Notes: generated by a model from the sequence alone, not told the origin. Counted from the stretch's first letter, positions 26,881 through 36,007 are shown. The stretch is 64,000 nt of DNA from Arthrobacter sp. Leaf234 (GCF_001422665.1 NZ_LMLU01000008.1:62001-126000), one strand, 5' to 3'. Numbers and translations are program-made.

Positions 26881-28680
26881 CTAGTCTGCGGCGATGCCGC
26901 GCACCAGCGCGACGGCATCGGCCACCGCGACGTTCTGCGCCTCGCCCGTGCGGCGGTCCTTGACCTCGAGGACCCCCTCGGCGAGCCCACGGCCCACGAC
27001 GACGATCGTCGGGACGCCGATGAGCTCCGCATCTCCGAACTTCACGCCGGGAGAGACCTTCGGACGGTCGTCGTAGAGCACCGTCAGACCGGCCGCCTCG
27101 AGATCGACGGCGAGCTTCTCGGCCGCCTCGAAGATCTCGGCGCCCTTGCCCGTCGCCACGACGTGGACATCGGCGGGGGCGACGTGGCGGGGCCAGATCA
27201 GTCCCCGATCGTCGTGGTTGGCCTCCGCGAGGGCCGCGATGGCGCGGGTGACACCCACCCCGTAGGAGCCCATGGTCACGGTGGCGAGCTTCCCGTTCCG
27301 GTCCAGGACCTTGAGGCCGAGGGCCTCCGCGTACTTCCGGCCGAGCTGGAAGATGTGGCCCATCTCGATGCCGCGGGCGGCCACCAGCGGGCCGGATCCG
27401 TCGGGGGCCTCGTCGCCCTCGCGCACCTCCACGGCCTCGATGGTGCCGTCCCAGGTGAAGTCGCGGCCGGCCACCAGTCCGAACACGTGCCTGCCCTGCT
27501 CGTTGGCGCCGGTGATCCAGGCGGTACCGCTGACGATCCGTGGGTCCACGAGGTAGCGCAGGCCCGTCGACGCGTCGGCCCCGAGCACGGCGTCCCCGGG
27601 GGTGAGGCCGGGGCCGATGTAGCCCTTGACCAGTCCGGGGTTCTTCTTCAGGTCGTCCTCGTTCGCAGCCTCCACGGCCACTTCCCCGCCCGTCTCGAGG
27701 TGGCCGGCGATGGTCGCCTCGATGCGCTTGAGGTCCACGGACCGGTCACCGGGAACGCCGACGACGACGATCTCCCGCTCGCCGGTCGGCAGCACGGCGG
27801 CGAGCACCACGTTCTTCAGCGTGTCCGCCGCCGTCCAGGCACGGTCCTCACGCGGTGCCGAGGCGTTGGCATGGGCCACGAGCGTGTCGATGGTGGGGGT
27901 GTCGGGCGTGTCCCGCACCTCGGCCGCGGGGGCGGCGGAGAAGTCCACGGGCTCCGGGACCACCGTGGTCACGGCCTCCACGTTGGCGGTGTAGCCGCCG
28001 GCGGAGCGCACGAAGGTGTCCTCGCCGATCGGGGTGGGGTGGAGGAACTCCTCGCTCCTGGACCCGCCCATGGCCCCGGCCGTCGCGGTGACGGGGACGA
28101 CGTCGAGCCCGAGACGCTCGAAGATCCGCAGGTAGGCTCCCCGGTGCAACTGGTAGCTCGCCTCGAGGCCCTCGTCGTCGATGTCGAAGGAGTAGGAGTC
28201 CTTCATGATGAACTCGCGGCCGCGGAGGAGTCCCGCGCGGGGCCTCGCCTCGTCGCGGTACTTGGTCTGGATCTGGAACAGGCTGACGGGGAGGTCCTTG
28301 TAGGAGGTGTACAGGTCCTTCACCAGCAGCGTGAACATCTCCTCGTGCGTGGGCGCCAGGAGGTAGTCCGCGCCCTTGCGGTCCTGGAGGCGGAAGATGC
28401 CGTCGCCGTACTCGGTCCAGCGGTTGGTGGCCTCGTAGGGCTCCTTGGGGAGCAGCGCCGGGAAGTGGACCTCCTGCGCTCCGATCGCCTCCATCTCCTC
28501 GCGGACGATCGCCTCGACGCGCGCCAGCACCTTCAGTCCCAGCGGCAGCCAGCTGTAGATCCCGGGGGCCGCTCGCCGGATGTAGCCCGCGCGGAGGAGC
28601 AGGCGGTGGCTCGCCACCTCGGCGTCGGCGGGATCCTCGCGCAGGGTGCGCAGGAAGAGGGTCGAGAGTCGTAAGACCAC
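26881..28680 (-). CDS. proS: Prolyl-tRNA synthetase, bacterial type with editing domain
   Basis: ProRS charges tRNA-Pro. The 599-residue length, the class II motif 2 ([18 protein letters not shown]), motif 3 ([15 protein letters not shown]) and the inserted YbaK-like editing domain (about residues 230-400) identify the bacterial-type enzyme. It starts with GTG at 28680, giving the family start [21 protein letters not shown]. The gene is complete and lies downstream of the acetyltransferase gene and upstream of the TSUP carrier. Confidence 0.97.
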   Translation of the reverse strand: MVLRLSTLFLRTLREDPADAEVASHRLLLRAGYIRRAAPGIYSWLPLGLKVLARVEAIVREEMEAIGAQEVHFPALLPKEPYEATNRWTEYGDGIFRLQDRKGADYLLAPTHEEMFTLLVKDLYTSYKDLPVSLFQIQTKYRDEARPRAGLLRGREFIMKDSYSFDIDDEGLEASYQLHRGAYLRIFERLGLDVVPVTATAGAMGGSRSEEFLHPTPIGEDTFVRSAGGYTANVEAVTTVVPEPVDFSAAPAAEVRDTPDTPTIDTLVAHANASAPREDRAWTAADTLKNVVLAAVLPTGEREIVVVGVPGDRSVDLKRIEATIAGHLETGGEVAVEAANEDDLKKNPGLVKGYIGPGLTPGDAVLGADASTGLRYLVDPRIVSGTAWITGANEQGRHVFGLVAGRDFTWDGTIEAVEVREGDEAPDGSGPLVAARGIEMGHIFQLGRKYAEALGLKVLDRNGKLATVTMGSYGVGVTRAIAALAEANHDDRGLIWPRHVAPADVHVVATGKGAEIFEAAEKLAVDLEAAGLTVLYDDRPKVSPGVKFGDAELIGVPTIVVVGRGLAEGVLEVKDRRTGEAQNVAVADAVALVRGIAAD

Positions 28681-28752
28681 GCGGGTGTCCGTTCGTCTGG
28701 GTGGTGCGCTGCCATCGGTCCCACCGCCGTCCGGCGGGAGACAACAGGTACC

Positions 28753-28758
28753 AATCTA
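28753..28758 (-). promoter_or_regulatory. Candidate -10 for proS
   Basis: TAGATT on the minus strand lies 72 bases before the proS GTG inside the 130-base gap. It is the most A/T-rich hexamer in the gap. The -35 is not clear. Confidence 0.35.
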
Positions 28759-28810
28759 GCGGGTCGGCCCGCCGGGACGGGCACGCGACGGGCGCCCCGC
28801 GGGCGGCTCC

Positions 28811-29713
28811 TCAGAAGAGGATGGTCGCGAAGGTGTCCACCTGATCGAACCCCACGCGCTTGTACGCGGCGATGGCGCGCGCGTTATACGAGTTCACGTA
28901 GAGGCTCACCGTCGGTGCCAGGGAGCGGGCGGCGACGACGACTGCGGCCATGTAGGCCGCGCTGCGTCCCTCGCCCCGGTGGTCGGGGTTCATCCACACG
29001 CCCTGCACCTGGACGGCCTGGGAGGACACGGTGCCCAGTTCGGCCTTGAAGACCACCGTGCCGCCGTCGTCGAACGCCGCCAGGGAGTGCTTCCGTCCGA
29101 TGAGGGAGGCGACACGGCGGCGGTAGTGGTCCGATCCGCCGATGAACGGTGAGTAGCCCACCTCCTCCTCGAACATCGCCGCACAGGCGGGCAGGAGCCG
29201 GTCGAGCTCCTCGGGCCGGGTGAAGCGCAGGTCCTCGGCCGGTGCGATGAGCGGGTCCGAGTGGATCGCCATGAGCGGCTGGGTGGGGCGCACGTCGAAG
29301 GGTTCTCCGCTGTAGTCCTCGAGGGTGGACCAGAGGTCCATGACGCCCTCGGAGAGTCCAAAGATGGAGGAGAAGGTGCGGCCGGAGCGCCCGAGATGGT
29401 CGCCGAAGATGGCCCCGGTCTCGTCCGTGACGCCAACCGGTACGAGGTTCACGCCCGCCCAGCAGGCGGCGCGCAGCTCGTTGTGCCGGAACATGCCGAT
29501 GATCTCCCCGCCCGCGAGCGACGGCGCGGCACTCCCCCTCGACTCGAGGTGCGACGCCACGAACACGTTCGCCACCGGGTCGTCGTTGACGATCGCCCAG
29601 AGGTCCCGGGTGTCCTGTTCGCCGAGGACGCGGAAGGACCACGGTCCTTCGGGATCGGCCTGGGGTCTAGCTAACGGTAACCATGGGGCCACCCTGGCCA
29701 GCAGTTTCGCCAT
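28811..29713 (-). CDS. GNAT-family acetyltransferase with DUF4081 N-terminal domain
   Basis: The 300-residue protein has an N-terminal DUF4081-type region (about 25-130) and a C-terminal GNAT fold (about 150-300) with the acetyl-CoA loop [20 protein letters not shown] and [18 protein letters not shown]. The substrate is unknown. ATG at 29713 and a GTG at 29692 are both possible; either way the 5' end lies inside the ispG 3' end (47- or 26-base overlap), and the open frame cannot be started after the ispG stop without losing conserved sequence. The ispG-GNAT overlap suggests co-translation. Confidence 0.85.
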   Translation of the reverse strand: MAKLLARVAPWLPLARPQADPEGPWSFRVLGEQDTRDLWAIVNDDPVANVFVASHLESRGSAAPSLAGGEIIGMFRHNELRAACWAGVNLVPVGVTDETGAIFGDHLGRSGRTFSSIFGLSEGVMDLWSTLEDYSGEPFDVRPTQPLMAIHSDPLIAPAEDLRFTRPEELDRLLPACAAMFEEEVGYSPFIGGSDHYRRRVASLIGRKHSLAAFDDGGTVVFKAELGTVSSQAVQVQGVWMNPDHRGEGRSAAYMAAVVVAARSLAPTVSLYVNSYNARAIAAYKRVGFDQVDTFATILF

Positions 29714-30833
29714 CAGCCTCACCCATCTCCTCTGCGAGCCGCATCGCTTCCTCGATGAGTGTCTCCACGATCTGGTCCTCGGGGACGGTCTTGATGACCT
29801 CTCCCCGAACGAAGATCTGTCCCTTGCCGTTGCCGGACGCGACGCCGAGGTCGGCCTCGCGGGCCTCTCCAGGACCGTTCACGACGCACCCCATCACCGC
29901 GACGCGGAGGGGCACCTCCATGCCCTCGAGGCCGGCGGTGACCTCCTCGGCGAGCGTGTAGACGTCCACCTGGGCGCGGCCGCACGACGGGCAGGAGACG
30001 ATCTCCAGCTTGCGGGGGCGGAGGTTCAGGGACTGCAGGATCTGGTTGCCGACCTTGACCTCCTCGACCGGCGGGGCGGAGAGCGAGACGCGGATGGTGT
30101 CGCCGATCCCCTTGGAGAGCAGGGCGCCGAAGGCCGTGGCGGACTTGATGGTGCCCTGGAAGGCGGGGCCGGCCTCGGTGACGCCGAGGTGCAGCGGCCA
30201 GTCGCCGCGCTCGGCGAGGAGCTCGTAGGCCCGCACCATGATGACGGGGTCGTTGTGCTTCACGGAGATCTTGAAGTCGTGGAAGTCGTGCTCCTCGAAG
30301 AGGGACGCCTCCCACACGGCGGACTCGACGAGGGCCTCGGGCGTCGCCTTGCCGTACTTCTCCATCAGCCGGGGATCGAGCGAGCCGGCGTTGACGCCGA
30401 TGCGGATCGAGGTCCCGGCGGCCTTCGCCGCCGCGGCGATCTGCTTGACCTGGTCGTCGAACTTGCGGATGTTGCCCGGATTGACGCGGACGGCGGCGCA
30501 GCCGGCGTCGATCGCGGCGAACACGTACTTGGGCTGGAAGTGGATGTCCGCGATCACGGGGATCTGCGACTTCTTCGCGATGATGGGCAGCGCCGCGGCG
30601 TCGTCGGCGGAGGGGCAGGCGACACGGACGATGTCGCAGCCCGTGGCCGTGAGCTCCGCGATCTGCTGCAGCGTCCCGTTGATGTCCGTAGTCGGCGTGG
30701 TGGTCATCGACTGGATGCTGATCGGCGAATCCGAGCCCACACCCACCGATCCGACCTTGATCTGGCGGGTCTTGCGCCGGGGGGCGAGGACGGGCGGCGG
30801 TGCTGCTGGCATTCCTAGGCTGACCGAGGTCAA
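29667..30833 (-). CDS. ispG: 4-hydroxy-3-methylbut-2-enyl diphosphate synthase IspG
   Basis: IspG is the [4Fe-4S] enzyme of the methylerythritol-phosphate isoprenoid pathway, converting MEcPP to HMBPP. The 388-residue protein has the TIM-barrel part ([26 protein letters not shown]) and the cluster cysteines C281-x2-C284 and C316 ([14 protein letters not shown]). The start is taken as TTG at 30833 because GGAGGA lies five bases before it; an upstream ATG at 30845 overlaps that site. dxr, two genes earlier in the pathway, is 3 kb upstream, with rseP, a SatD-like gene, a membrane gene and a YciI gene between. Confidence 0.96.
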   Translation of the reverse strand: MTSVSLGMPAAPPPVLAPRRKTRQIKVGSVGVGSDSPISIQSMTTTPTTDINGTLQQIAELTATGCDIVRVACPSADDAAALPIIAKKSQIPVIADIHFQPKYVFAAIDAGCAAVRVNPGNIRKFDDQVKQIAAAAKAAGTSIRIGVNAGSLDPRLMEKYGKATPEALVESAVWEASLFEEHDFHDFKISVKHNDPVIMVRAYELLAERGDWPLHLGVTEAGPAFQGTIKSATAFGALLSKGIGDTIRVSLSAPPVEEVKVGNQILQSLNLRPRKLEIVSCPSCGRAQVDVYTLAEEVTAGLEGMEVPLRVAVMGCVVNGPGEAREADLGVASGNGKGQIFVRGEVIKTVPEDQIVETLIEEAMRLAEEMGEADGETAGQGGPMVTVS

Positions 30834-30887
30834 AACATCCTCCATGCTGGCGGCCTGAACCGCTCGTGTGACGAGATTCCTGATTTC

Positions 30888-30893
30888 ATTATC
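30888..30893 (-). promoter_or_regulatory. Candidate -10 for ispG
   Basis: GATAAT on the minus strand, 54 bases before the TTG start, is the closest TATAAT-like hexamer in the ispG upstream region. The upstream -35 region is G/C only. Confidence 0.4.
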
Positions 30894-30943
30894 CACCCGA
30901 CCCGGGGCTTCGCGGGCCGCCCGCGATCCATCTCACACGGTGC

Positions 30944-31234
30944 TCACACGCGGTCGCGGAACGCCCCGATGACCGGGTTCCACTCCGTGGTCTGCACGGC
31001 CGAGATGGCACCGACCCGCGCGAAGGGGTCCTCGCTGACGAGCTGGTTGAGGTCCGCCTCCGTCTCGGCGGAGAACATCAGGAGCGCGCCGCTTCCGTCC
31101 GTGAAGGGCCCTGCGGCGAGGACGCGGCCCTGCCCGACGAGCTCCTCGAGCCACTGGCGGTGCGCGGGGCGGTGCTCCGCGCGGAGCTCCTCGTGATCGG
31201 GGTTGTACACGTATTCGACGGCGAAGATACTCAT
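30944..31234 (-). CDS. YciI-family protein
   Basis: The 96-residue protein is a ferredoxin-like YCII domain with the conserved N-terminal FAVEYVY, the HRPAHRQWLEELVGQGRVLAAGPFTDG block and the C-terminal FARVGAISAVQTTEWNPVIG. Members are small proteins with a His/Asp pair of unclear catalytic role. The His at H26 (HRQW) is the likely active-site residue. It begins with ATG 18 bases after the membrane gene 31253-31693 and lies ahead of ispG. Function is not known. Confidence 0.87.
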   Translation of the reverse strand: MSIFAVEYVYNPDHEELRAEHRPAHRQWLEELVGQGRVLAAGPFTDGSGALLMFSAETEADLNQLVSEDPFARVGAISAVQTTEWNPVIGAFRDRV

Positions 31235-31252
31235 GGCCTCACCCTACGTGAA

Positions 31253-31693
31253 TCACAGCAGGTAGACCTTGACGACCGACGCGATACCCGCGGCCCACAG
31301 CATGGAGGCCAGGGTCCCGATGATGAAGCGCTCGGAGGCCGCGGGTGACTCCTTCAGCTCCGCGTACCTGCCCAGGGCCTTCACCGCCACGACGTAGGCG
31401 ATCGCGACCGGCTGCCCGCCGAGGATCGCCACGGTGACCGCGAGGCGCTCGAGCACCCCGATCACCAGCCCGCCGCGCAGGACGCCCGGCGGCAGGGCGT
31501 CCACCGGCGCCCTCGGAGGCTCGGCGGGCGGTGCCGGCAGCTCGAACTGGGGCTGGTCGGCGGGCTCGGGCGGTTCTGCGCGGCGGCGCTCCGCGGTGTC
31601 GACCGACCGGGCCAGGCGCAGCACCAGCATGGTCACGGGTAGTCCGACGCCGCCCGCGGCGAGCAGGGCCACGACGATCCACAGAGCCTCCAT
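31253..31693 (-). CDS. DUF3307-like small membrane protein
   Basis: The 146-residue protein has an N-terminal helix (about 3-26), a Pro/Glu-rich loop and two to three C-terminal helices. The C-terminal LVIGVLERLAVTVAILGGQP...AVKALGRYAEL...FIIGTLASMLWA pattern resembles the end of DUF3307 membrane proteins, which in other bacteria sit beside SatD genes. A SatD-like gene lies 215 bases upstream here, so the pairing is preserved. Family assignment is by pattern, and the role is unknown. Confidence 0.65.
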   Translation of the reverse strand: MEALWIVVALLAAGGVGLPVTMLVLRLARSVDTAERRRAEPPEPADQPQFELPAPPAEPPRAPVDALPPGVLRGGLVIGVLERLAVTVAILGGQPVAIAYVVAVKALGRYAELKESPAASERFIIGTLASMLWAAGIASVVKVYLL

Positions 31694-31802
31694 CGATTCC
31701 CCTTCCGCGACCGGCCGGACGCCCGGCCCGACCGTCCTGCTCCATGTCTACCGCACGGCACCCACGATCGCGGCCACCGCTGCGCCCCGCCCGCGGGACA
31801 GG

Positions 31803-31930
31803 CGTTACAGCGTCACGGCGTCTCCGCGTCTCCGCGTCACCGCGTCACGGCGTCACGGCGTCACCTCGTCACGGCGTCACCTCGTCACGGCGTCACCTCG
31901 TCACGGCGTCACGGCGTCACCGCGTCACGG
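31803..31930. repeat. Tandem array of sixteen 8-bp units
   Basis: Sixteen consecutive 8-base units with consensus CGTCACgg run without gap from 31803 to 31930. The commonest forms are CGTCACGG and CGTCACCT, which alternate through the middle of the array; the outer units are more degenerate (CGTTACAG, CGTCTCCG). The right end codes for the last residues and stop codon of the SatD-like gene. It is a simple variable-number repeat, not CRISPR, because there are no spacers. Confidence 0.9.
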
Positions 31931-32511
31931 TCCACCCACGTCAGCAGCCGCGCCGCCGCGGGTCGCACCGCCTGCTCCTCGTGCCAGGCCGCCCTGGCGG
32001 CGGCCTTGCTCACGGCCTGCGGCGTGATGCCCAGCGTCCGGGCGACGGCGGTCTGCGTGCCGCGCACGCCCGGTTCGAGGAGGTCGAGGATGCGCCACTC
32101 GGCCTCCGACCGCGCCAGGACATGGCGTCCGAGGAGAGCCAGGACGCCCTCCGCCTCGGCTGCGCCGTCGGGCCCCTCGACCGCGAGCGGCGCGCGCTCC
32201 CCCGCCTTCTTCGCACGGTCGACGGCGGCCCGGGCGTGGACGAAGGCCGAACCGCGTCCCTCCCGGGGAGAGGTGGGCAGCGGCGTGTCGATCTCCCCGA
32301 CGCCGATACCGATGTACCAGCCGCCCGCGCGGAGGCACAGGAGCACGGCCTGGACGACGTCGGATGACCTGGCGAGGACGCCCTGGGCCTCGTCGCCGAC
32401 CGATCGCTCCCACGGCAGGACCGTGGGGACCGGACGGAGGAGCGCGAGCAGCTCGGGAATCCGGTCGGTCGAGCTCCGGCTGCCGATCTGGTCGATGGTG
32501 AGGACGAACAT
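31909..32511 (-). CDS. SatD-like DNA-binding protein
   Basis: The 200-residue protein begins with the SatD-type core FVLTIDQIGSRSSTDR and has a C-terminal helix-turn-helix (about 138-165, TAVARTLGITPQAVSKA). SatD is named from an acid-tolerance operon of Streptococcus mutans; its activity is not known. The gene starts at ATG 32511 behind a promoter with GGTTG/CAACC elements that it may bind. The 3' end and stop codon fall in the 8-bp repeat array, so the C-terminal tail may vary between strains. The DUF3307-like gene follows. Confidence 0.75.
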   Translation of the reverse strand: MFVLTIDQIGSRSSTDRIPELLALLRPVPTVLPWERSVGDEAQGVLARSSDVVQAVLLCLRAGGWYIGIGVGEIDTPLPTSPREGRGSAFVHARAAVDRAKKAGERAPLAVEGPDGAAEAEGVLALLGRHVLARSEAEWRILDLLEPGVRGTQTAVARTLGITPQAVSKAAARAAWHEEQAVRPAAARLLTWVDRDAVTP

Positions 32512-32515
32512 TCAT

Positions 32516-32548
32516 CAACCTTATGGGGTTGAAATACGATTTACAACC
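32516..32548 (-). promoter_or_regulatory. SatD-like promoter with inverted GGTTG/CAACC elements
   Basis: On the minus strand -35 TTGTAA (32546-32541), a 17-base spacer and -10 TAAGGT (32523-32518) end six bases before the ATG, giving a predicted leaderless start. The same stretch has CAACC at 32516-32520, GGTTG at 32527-32531 and CAACC at 32544-32548, so inverted GGTTG/CAACC pairs overlap both promoter elements. The region is A/T-rich against a very G/C-rich background. Autoregulation is inferred. Confidence 0.55.
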
Positions 32549-32550
32549 GA

Positions 32551-33894
32551 TCAGCCGAACAAGTCGACCGGCTTCACGATGTCGGCGTAGATCAGGAGCA
32601 CGCCCATGCCCATCAGCAGGATCGCCACCGCATAGGTGAGCGGGAGGAGCTTCGCCATGTCGAACGGCCCCGGATCGGGACGCCGGACCAGGCGGGCGAA
32701 CGTCCTCCTCAGTCCCTCCCACAGGGCGCCCGCCACATGTCCGCCGTCGAGCGGGAGGAGGGGGATCAGGTTGAAGACGAACAGGGCCAGGTTCACGCCG
32801 GCCACCAGGCCGATGAGCGTCGCGGTCCGGGACGCCACCGGGATCTCCTCCATCGCCGAGATCTCGCCGGCGATCCGCCCGACACCCACCACGCTGATGG
32901 GCCCCTCGGGATCACGCGGCGCGTCGGAGAACGCTGCCTGACCGACCTCGACGACACGCTGCGGCAGGTTGAGCACCACCCCGGCCACCCGGGCGAGGGA
33001 ATCGCCCACGGCGGGCAGCACCTCACCCGCGGGCTGCGGGACGAGCTCCTGCGTGGACCCGACGCCGAGGAAGCCGACCTCCTGCGTCACCGCCACGCCG
33101 TCGTCGTCCACCAGAGGCGTGCCGTCCTCCGAGGCGACGGGCCGCTCCGTCAGGAGGGGCGTGATGGTCGACTCGATGGTCTCACCGTCGCGCACGTAGC
33201 TGATGGACACCTCGCGGCCCGCGGCCTCGCGGATCCAGCCCGAGAAGGAGTCCCAGTCGGCGACCTCCCGGCCGTCGAAGGCGACGATCCGGTCCCCGGG
33301 CAGCAGGCCCGCCTCGGAGCCGGGAGCGGCCGGGTCGGCCGGCGTGCACTCGGTCTGGCCCGTGGCGGCCTGCTGGCTCGCGGGGACGACGCACTCCGAG
33401 ACGGAGGACAGCGTGGTGGTCGGCTGCGCGGTGCCGAAGCCCATGATCAGGACGGCGAACAGCACGGTCCCGATCAGCAGGTTCATCAGGGGACCACCGA
33501 GCATGATGATGATGCGCTTCCAGATGGGCAGCTTGTAGAAGACGCGGTCCTCGTCGCCGGGCTGCAGCTGCTCGGCGGCCGCCTGGCGCGCGTCGTCGGT
33601 GAGCTGCTGGAAGACGCCCGTGCTGGACCGCCGCACGGCTCCGGCCGCCGTCGAGGCAGGCGGGAACATGCCCACCATCGAGACGTAGCCGCCTGCCGGG
33701 ATGGCCTTGAACCCGTACTCGGTCTCCCCGCGGCGGCGGGACCAGACGGTCGGCCCGAACCCCACCATGTACTGCGTGACCCGGACCCGGAACAGCTTCG
33801 CGGGGACCAGGTGCCCCACCTCGTGCAGGGCGATCGACGCGGCGATGCCGACGACGACGACGAGGACGCCGGCGATGAACAGCAGAACGGTCAC
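32551..33894 (-). CDS. rseP: Site-2 protease family zinc metalloprotease (RseP/RIP type)
   Basis: The 447-residue protein is an M50 intramembrane protease. The first helix carries the zinc motif HEVGH (residues 24-28), a PDZ domain lies about 190-290 (GLLPGDRIVAFDGREVADW), and the second active-site motif FNLIPLLPLDGGH sits near residue 375-387. Three to four membrane helices surround them. Homologues cleave anti-sigma factors or remnant peptides; the target here is unknown. The GTG at 33894 overlaps the dxr stop (GTGA), so it is translated with dxr. A longer fused frame on this strand is a reading-frame shadow. Confidence 0.93.
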   Translation of the reverse strand: MTVLLFIAGVLVVVVGIAASIALHEVGHLVPAKLFRVRVTQYMVGFGPTVWSRRRGETEYGFKAIPAGGYVSMVGMFPPASTAAGAVRRSSTGVFQQLTDDARQAAAEQLQPGDEDRVFYKLPIWKRIIIMLGGPLMNLLIGTVLFAVLIMGFGTAQPTTTLSSVSECVVPASQQAATGQTECTPADPAAPGSEAGLLPGDRIVAFDGREVADWDSFSGWIREAAGREVSISYVRDGETIESTITPLLTERPVASEDGTPLVDDDGVAVTQEVGFLGVGSTQELVPQPAGEVLPAVGDSLARVAGVVLNLPQRVVEVGQAAFSDAPRDPEGPISVVGVGRIAGEISAMEEIPVASRTATLIGLVAGVNLALFVFNLIPLLPLDGGHVAGALWEGLRRTFARLVRRPDPGPFDMAKLLPLTYAVAILLMGMGVLLIYADIVKPVDLFG

Positions 33895-35156
33895 AACGTG
33901 TCCTTCAGGTCTTCGGCAGCGGCCGCCCCGGCCGCTGGTTCCACCACCCCACAACGGATCCGCGCCCGCGTACGTGCCCAGCGCTCCGCCTCGAGCACGG
34001 CAGCCAGGGTCAGCGCAGTTCCTGCATCCGCGTCCAGGCGGCGCTGCTCGTCGACGACGGCGGACACGATGTCCACGATGTCCGTGAAGCCGATGGCTCC
34101 CTGGTGGAACGCCTCGACGGCCTCCTCGTTCGCGGCGTTGAACACCGCCATGCGCGTGCCGCCCTCGGCTGCCGCCCGCTTGGCCTCCACGATCGCGGGG
34201 AAGGCCTGCTCGTCGAGCGGCTCGAACGTCCACTCCGACGGGCGGCTCCAGTCGCAGGCGCGGGCGGACCCGGCCACGCGGAACGGCCAGCCGATGCCGA
34301 GGGCGATGGGCAGGCGCATGTCCGGCGGCGATGCCTGGGCGAGCGTGGATCCGTCGATGAACTGGACCATGGAGTGGATCATGGACTGCGGGTGCACGAC
34401 GACGTCGATGCGCTCGAGCGGGATGTCGAACAGCAGGTGCGCCTCGATGACCTCGAGGGCCTTGTTGACCATCGACGCGGAGTTGGTGCTGATCACGCGG
34501 CCCATGTCCCAGGTGGGGTGGGCGACGGCCTGCGCCGGCGTGACGTCCTGCAGCTGTGCCCGCGTCATGCCGCGGAACGGACCGCCGGACGCCGTCAGCA
34601 CGAGCCGGTCCACCTCGTCCGCCGTCCCGCCGCGCAGGGCCTGCGCGATGGCGGAGTGCTCGGAGTCCACGGGGACGAGCTGGCCGGGGGCGGCCGCCGC
34701 GCGCACGAGGGCTCCCCCGGCGATCAGCGATTCCTTGTTGGCGAGCGCGAGGAGGTGCCCGGCCCCCAGCGCCGCCAGCGTCGGCTCCAGGCCGATGGAC
34801 CCGGTGATGCCGTTGAGGACGACGTCCGCGTCGGGCCACGCCGCGACGTCCGAGGCCGCCCGGTCCCCCACGAAGAGCCGGGGTGCGTAGCCGGACACGC
34901 CGGCCTCGTCCGCTGCCGTGCCGATGGCCTGCTCGAGCGCGGCCTCGCTGCCGGTGGCGACGCCGACCGCCGGGGCCCGGGCGGCGACGGCCTGGCGTGC
35001 GAGGAGCTCCGGATCCCGCCCGCCCGCGCTGATCCCGGCGACGCTGAACCGGTCCGGTGCGGCGGCGATGACGTCGAGGGCCTGCGTGCCGATGGAGCCG
35101 GTGGAACCGAGGATGGTGACGCGCCGGTGCTCCCGGGTCGGGTTGCTGAAATCCAT
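33891..35156 (-). CDS. dxr: 1-deoxy-D-xylulose 5-phosphate reductoisomerase
   Basis: Dxr makes MEP from DXP with NADPH in the methylerythritol-phosphate pathway. The 421-residue protein has the NADPH loop ILGSTGSIGTQALDVI (15-30), NKESLIAGG (140-148), and the metal-binding VDSEHSAI (D164, E166) followed by LTASGGPFRG and the HPTWDMG block. ATG at 35156 is six bases downstream of a GATACT -10 element, and no ribosome binding site is evident. It is followed by rseP with a four-base overlap and lies 29 bases behind the citE-like gene. Confidence 0.96.
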   Translation of the reverse strand: MDFSNPTREHRRVTILGSTGSIGTQALDVIAAAPDRFSVAGISAGGRDPELLARQAVAARAPAVGVATGSEAALEQAIGTAADEAGVSGYAPRLFVGDRAASDVAAWPDADVVLNGITGSIGLEPTLAALGAGHLLALANKESLIAGGALVRAAAAPGQLVPVDSEHSAIAQALRGGTADEVDRLVLTASGGPFRGMTRAQLQDVTPAQAVAHPTWDMGRVISTNSASMVNKALEVIEAHLLFDIPLERIDVVVHPQSMIHSMVQFIDGSTLAQASPPDMRLPIALGIGWPFRVAGSARACDWSRPSEWTFEPLDEQAFPAIVEAKRAAAEGGTRMAVFNAANEEAVEAFHQGAIGFTDIVDIVSAVVDEQRRLDADAGTALTLAAVLEAERWARTRARIRCGVVEPAAGAAAAEDLKDTL

Positions 35157-35162
35157 GGGACC

Positions 35163-35168
35163 AGTATC
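35163..35168 (-). promoter_or_regulatory. -10 element for a leaderless dxr transcript
   Basis: GATACT on the minus strand lies six bases before the dxr ATG, in the 29-base gap after the citE-like stop. This gives dxr-rseP an own promoter independent of the leucine operon upstream. The -35 is weak. Confidence 0.45.
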
Positions 35169-35185
35169 CCGCAGGAGCCCGACCG

Positions 35186-36007
35186 TCAGGCGCGGGCCCT
35201 GGCCAGCACGCTCCGGGCGTGCCGGAGGATGGGCTCGTCGACCATGCGCCCCTCGTGGGTGAAGACCCCGCGCTCGTGCTCGGCGGCGGCGAGCAGCGCC
35301 CGCGCGTGCTCGACGTCGGCGGCGGCCGGCGCGAACGCCGTGCGCACGGCTGCGACCTGGCCCGGATGGATGCAGGCCTTGGCGCCGAAGCCCGAGGCGA
35401 CGGCATCCTCCGCCTCCAGGCCCAAGCCGCGGGCATCGGCGATGTCCACGTACACGGCGTCGATGGCGGTGCGGCCCGCCGACCCGGCGGCGAGCAGCAC
35501 CTGCGAGCGCGCGTGCAGGGCCACGGCGCGGTACATGCCGTCCGGCGAGCGGCTCGACGTGCCGCCGAGGGACGCCACCAGGTCCTCCGCCCCCCACATG
35601 AGGGCGGTGACACCCTTCGCGCGGGCGATCCCCACGGCGTTCACGACGCCGCGCGCGGTCTCGCAGAGGGCGATGACGTCGACGTCGCCGAGGGCCGAGC
35701 GGACGGCGTCGACGTCCTCCGGTGATTCCGTCTTGGCCAGCATGACCGTCCGGTACGGCGTGCCGCGGACGGCCTCGCAGTCGAGCGCGAAGTCGGCCGT
35801 ACCGACGGCGTTCAGGCGGACGACGGTCCGGGCGGGATCGAGCGACGAGGCGGCGAGCACCTGCCGGGCGGCCGGCTTCGCGGCGGGAGCGACGGCGTCC
35901 TCGAGGTCGAGGATGACCGTGTCCGACCGCTCGGCCGCCTTCGCGTAGCGCTCGGGGCGATCGGCCGGGCAGAAGAGGAGTGCCGGTCCGAGCTGGATGC
36001 CGCTCAT
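35186..36007 (-). CDS. citE: CitE-like HpcH/HpaI lyase, likely hydroxymethylglutaryl-CoA lyase
   Basis: The 273-residue protein is a CitE-like TIM-barrel lyase: DLEDAV (34-39), substrate Arg64 in VVRLN, metal Glu116 in LCETARG and Asp142 in MWGAEDLVASLGG. In Mycobacterium tuberculosis the CitE-like Rv2498c in an equivalent operon cleaves (R)-HMG-CoA in leucine degradation. By position and family the same role is likely here, producing acetyl-CoA and acetoacetate. ATG at 36007 overlaps the maoC stop by four bases. It is the last gene of the operon; no classical HMG-CoA lyase is seen in the window. Confidence 0.9.
   Translation of the reverse strand: MSGIQLGPALLFCPADRPERYAKAAERSDTVILDLEDAVAPAAKPAARQVLAASSLDPARTVVRLNAVGTADFALDCEAVRGTPYRTVMLAKTESPEDVDAVRSALGDVDVIALCETARGVVNAVGIARAKGVTALMWGAEDLVASLGGTSSRSPDGMYRAVALHARSQVLLAAGSAGRTAIDAVYVDIADARGLGLEAEDAVASGFGAKACIHPGQVAAVRTAFAPAAADVEHARALLAAAEHERGVFTHEGRMVDEPILRHARSVLARARA

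Noticed and set aside
28681-28810. T-box or other riboswitch upstream of proS
   Set aside because: The leader is short and no T-box sequence or specifier stem could be recognised.
30931-30946. CRP-like site near the end of the YciI gene
   Set aside because: The two TGTGA elements are direct, not inverted, and lie at the 3' end of a gene.
31803-31930. CRISPR-like array
   Set aside because: Units are 8 bp and directly adjacent without spacers, and no cas gene is present; it is a simple tandem repeat.
32737-34890. Long plus-strand frame opposite rseP and dxr
   Set aside because: Shadow of two well-conserved genes; no start signal and no domain.
32551-35613. Apparent 1020-residue fusion ending in the M50 protease
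   Set aside because: Only the last 447 residues are protein-like. The first part is the wrong frame of dxr and the citE-like gene; GTG at 33894 is the real start.
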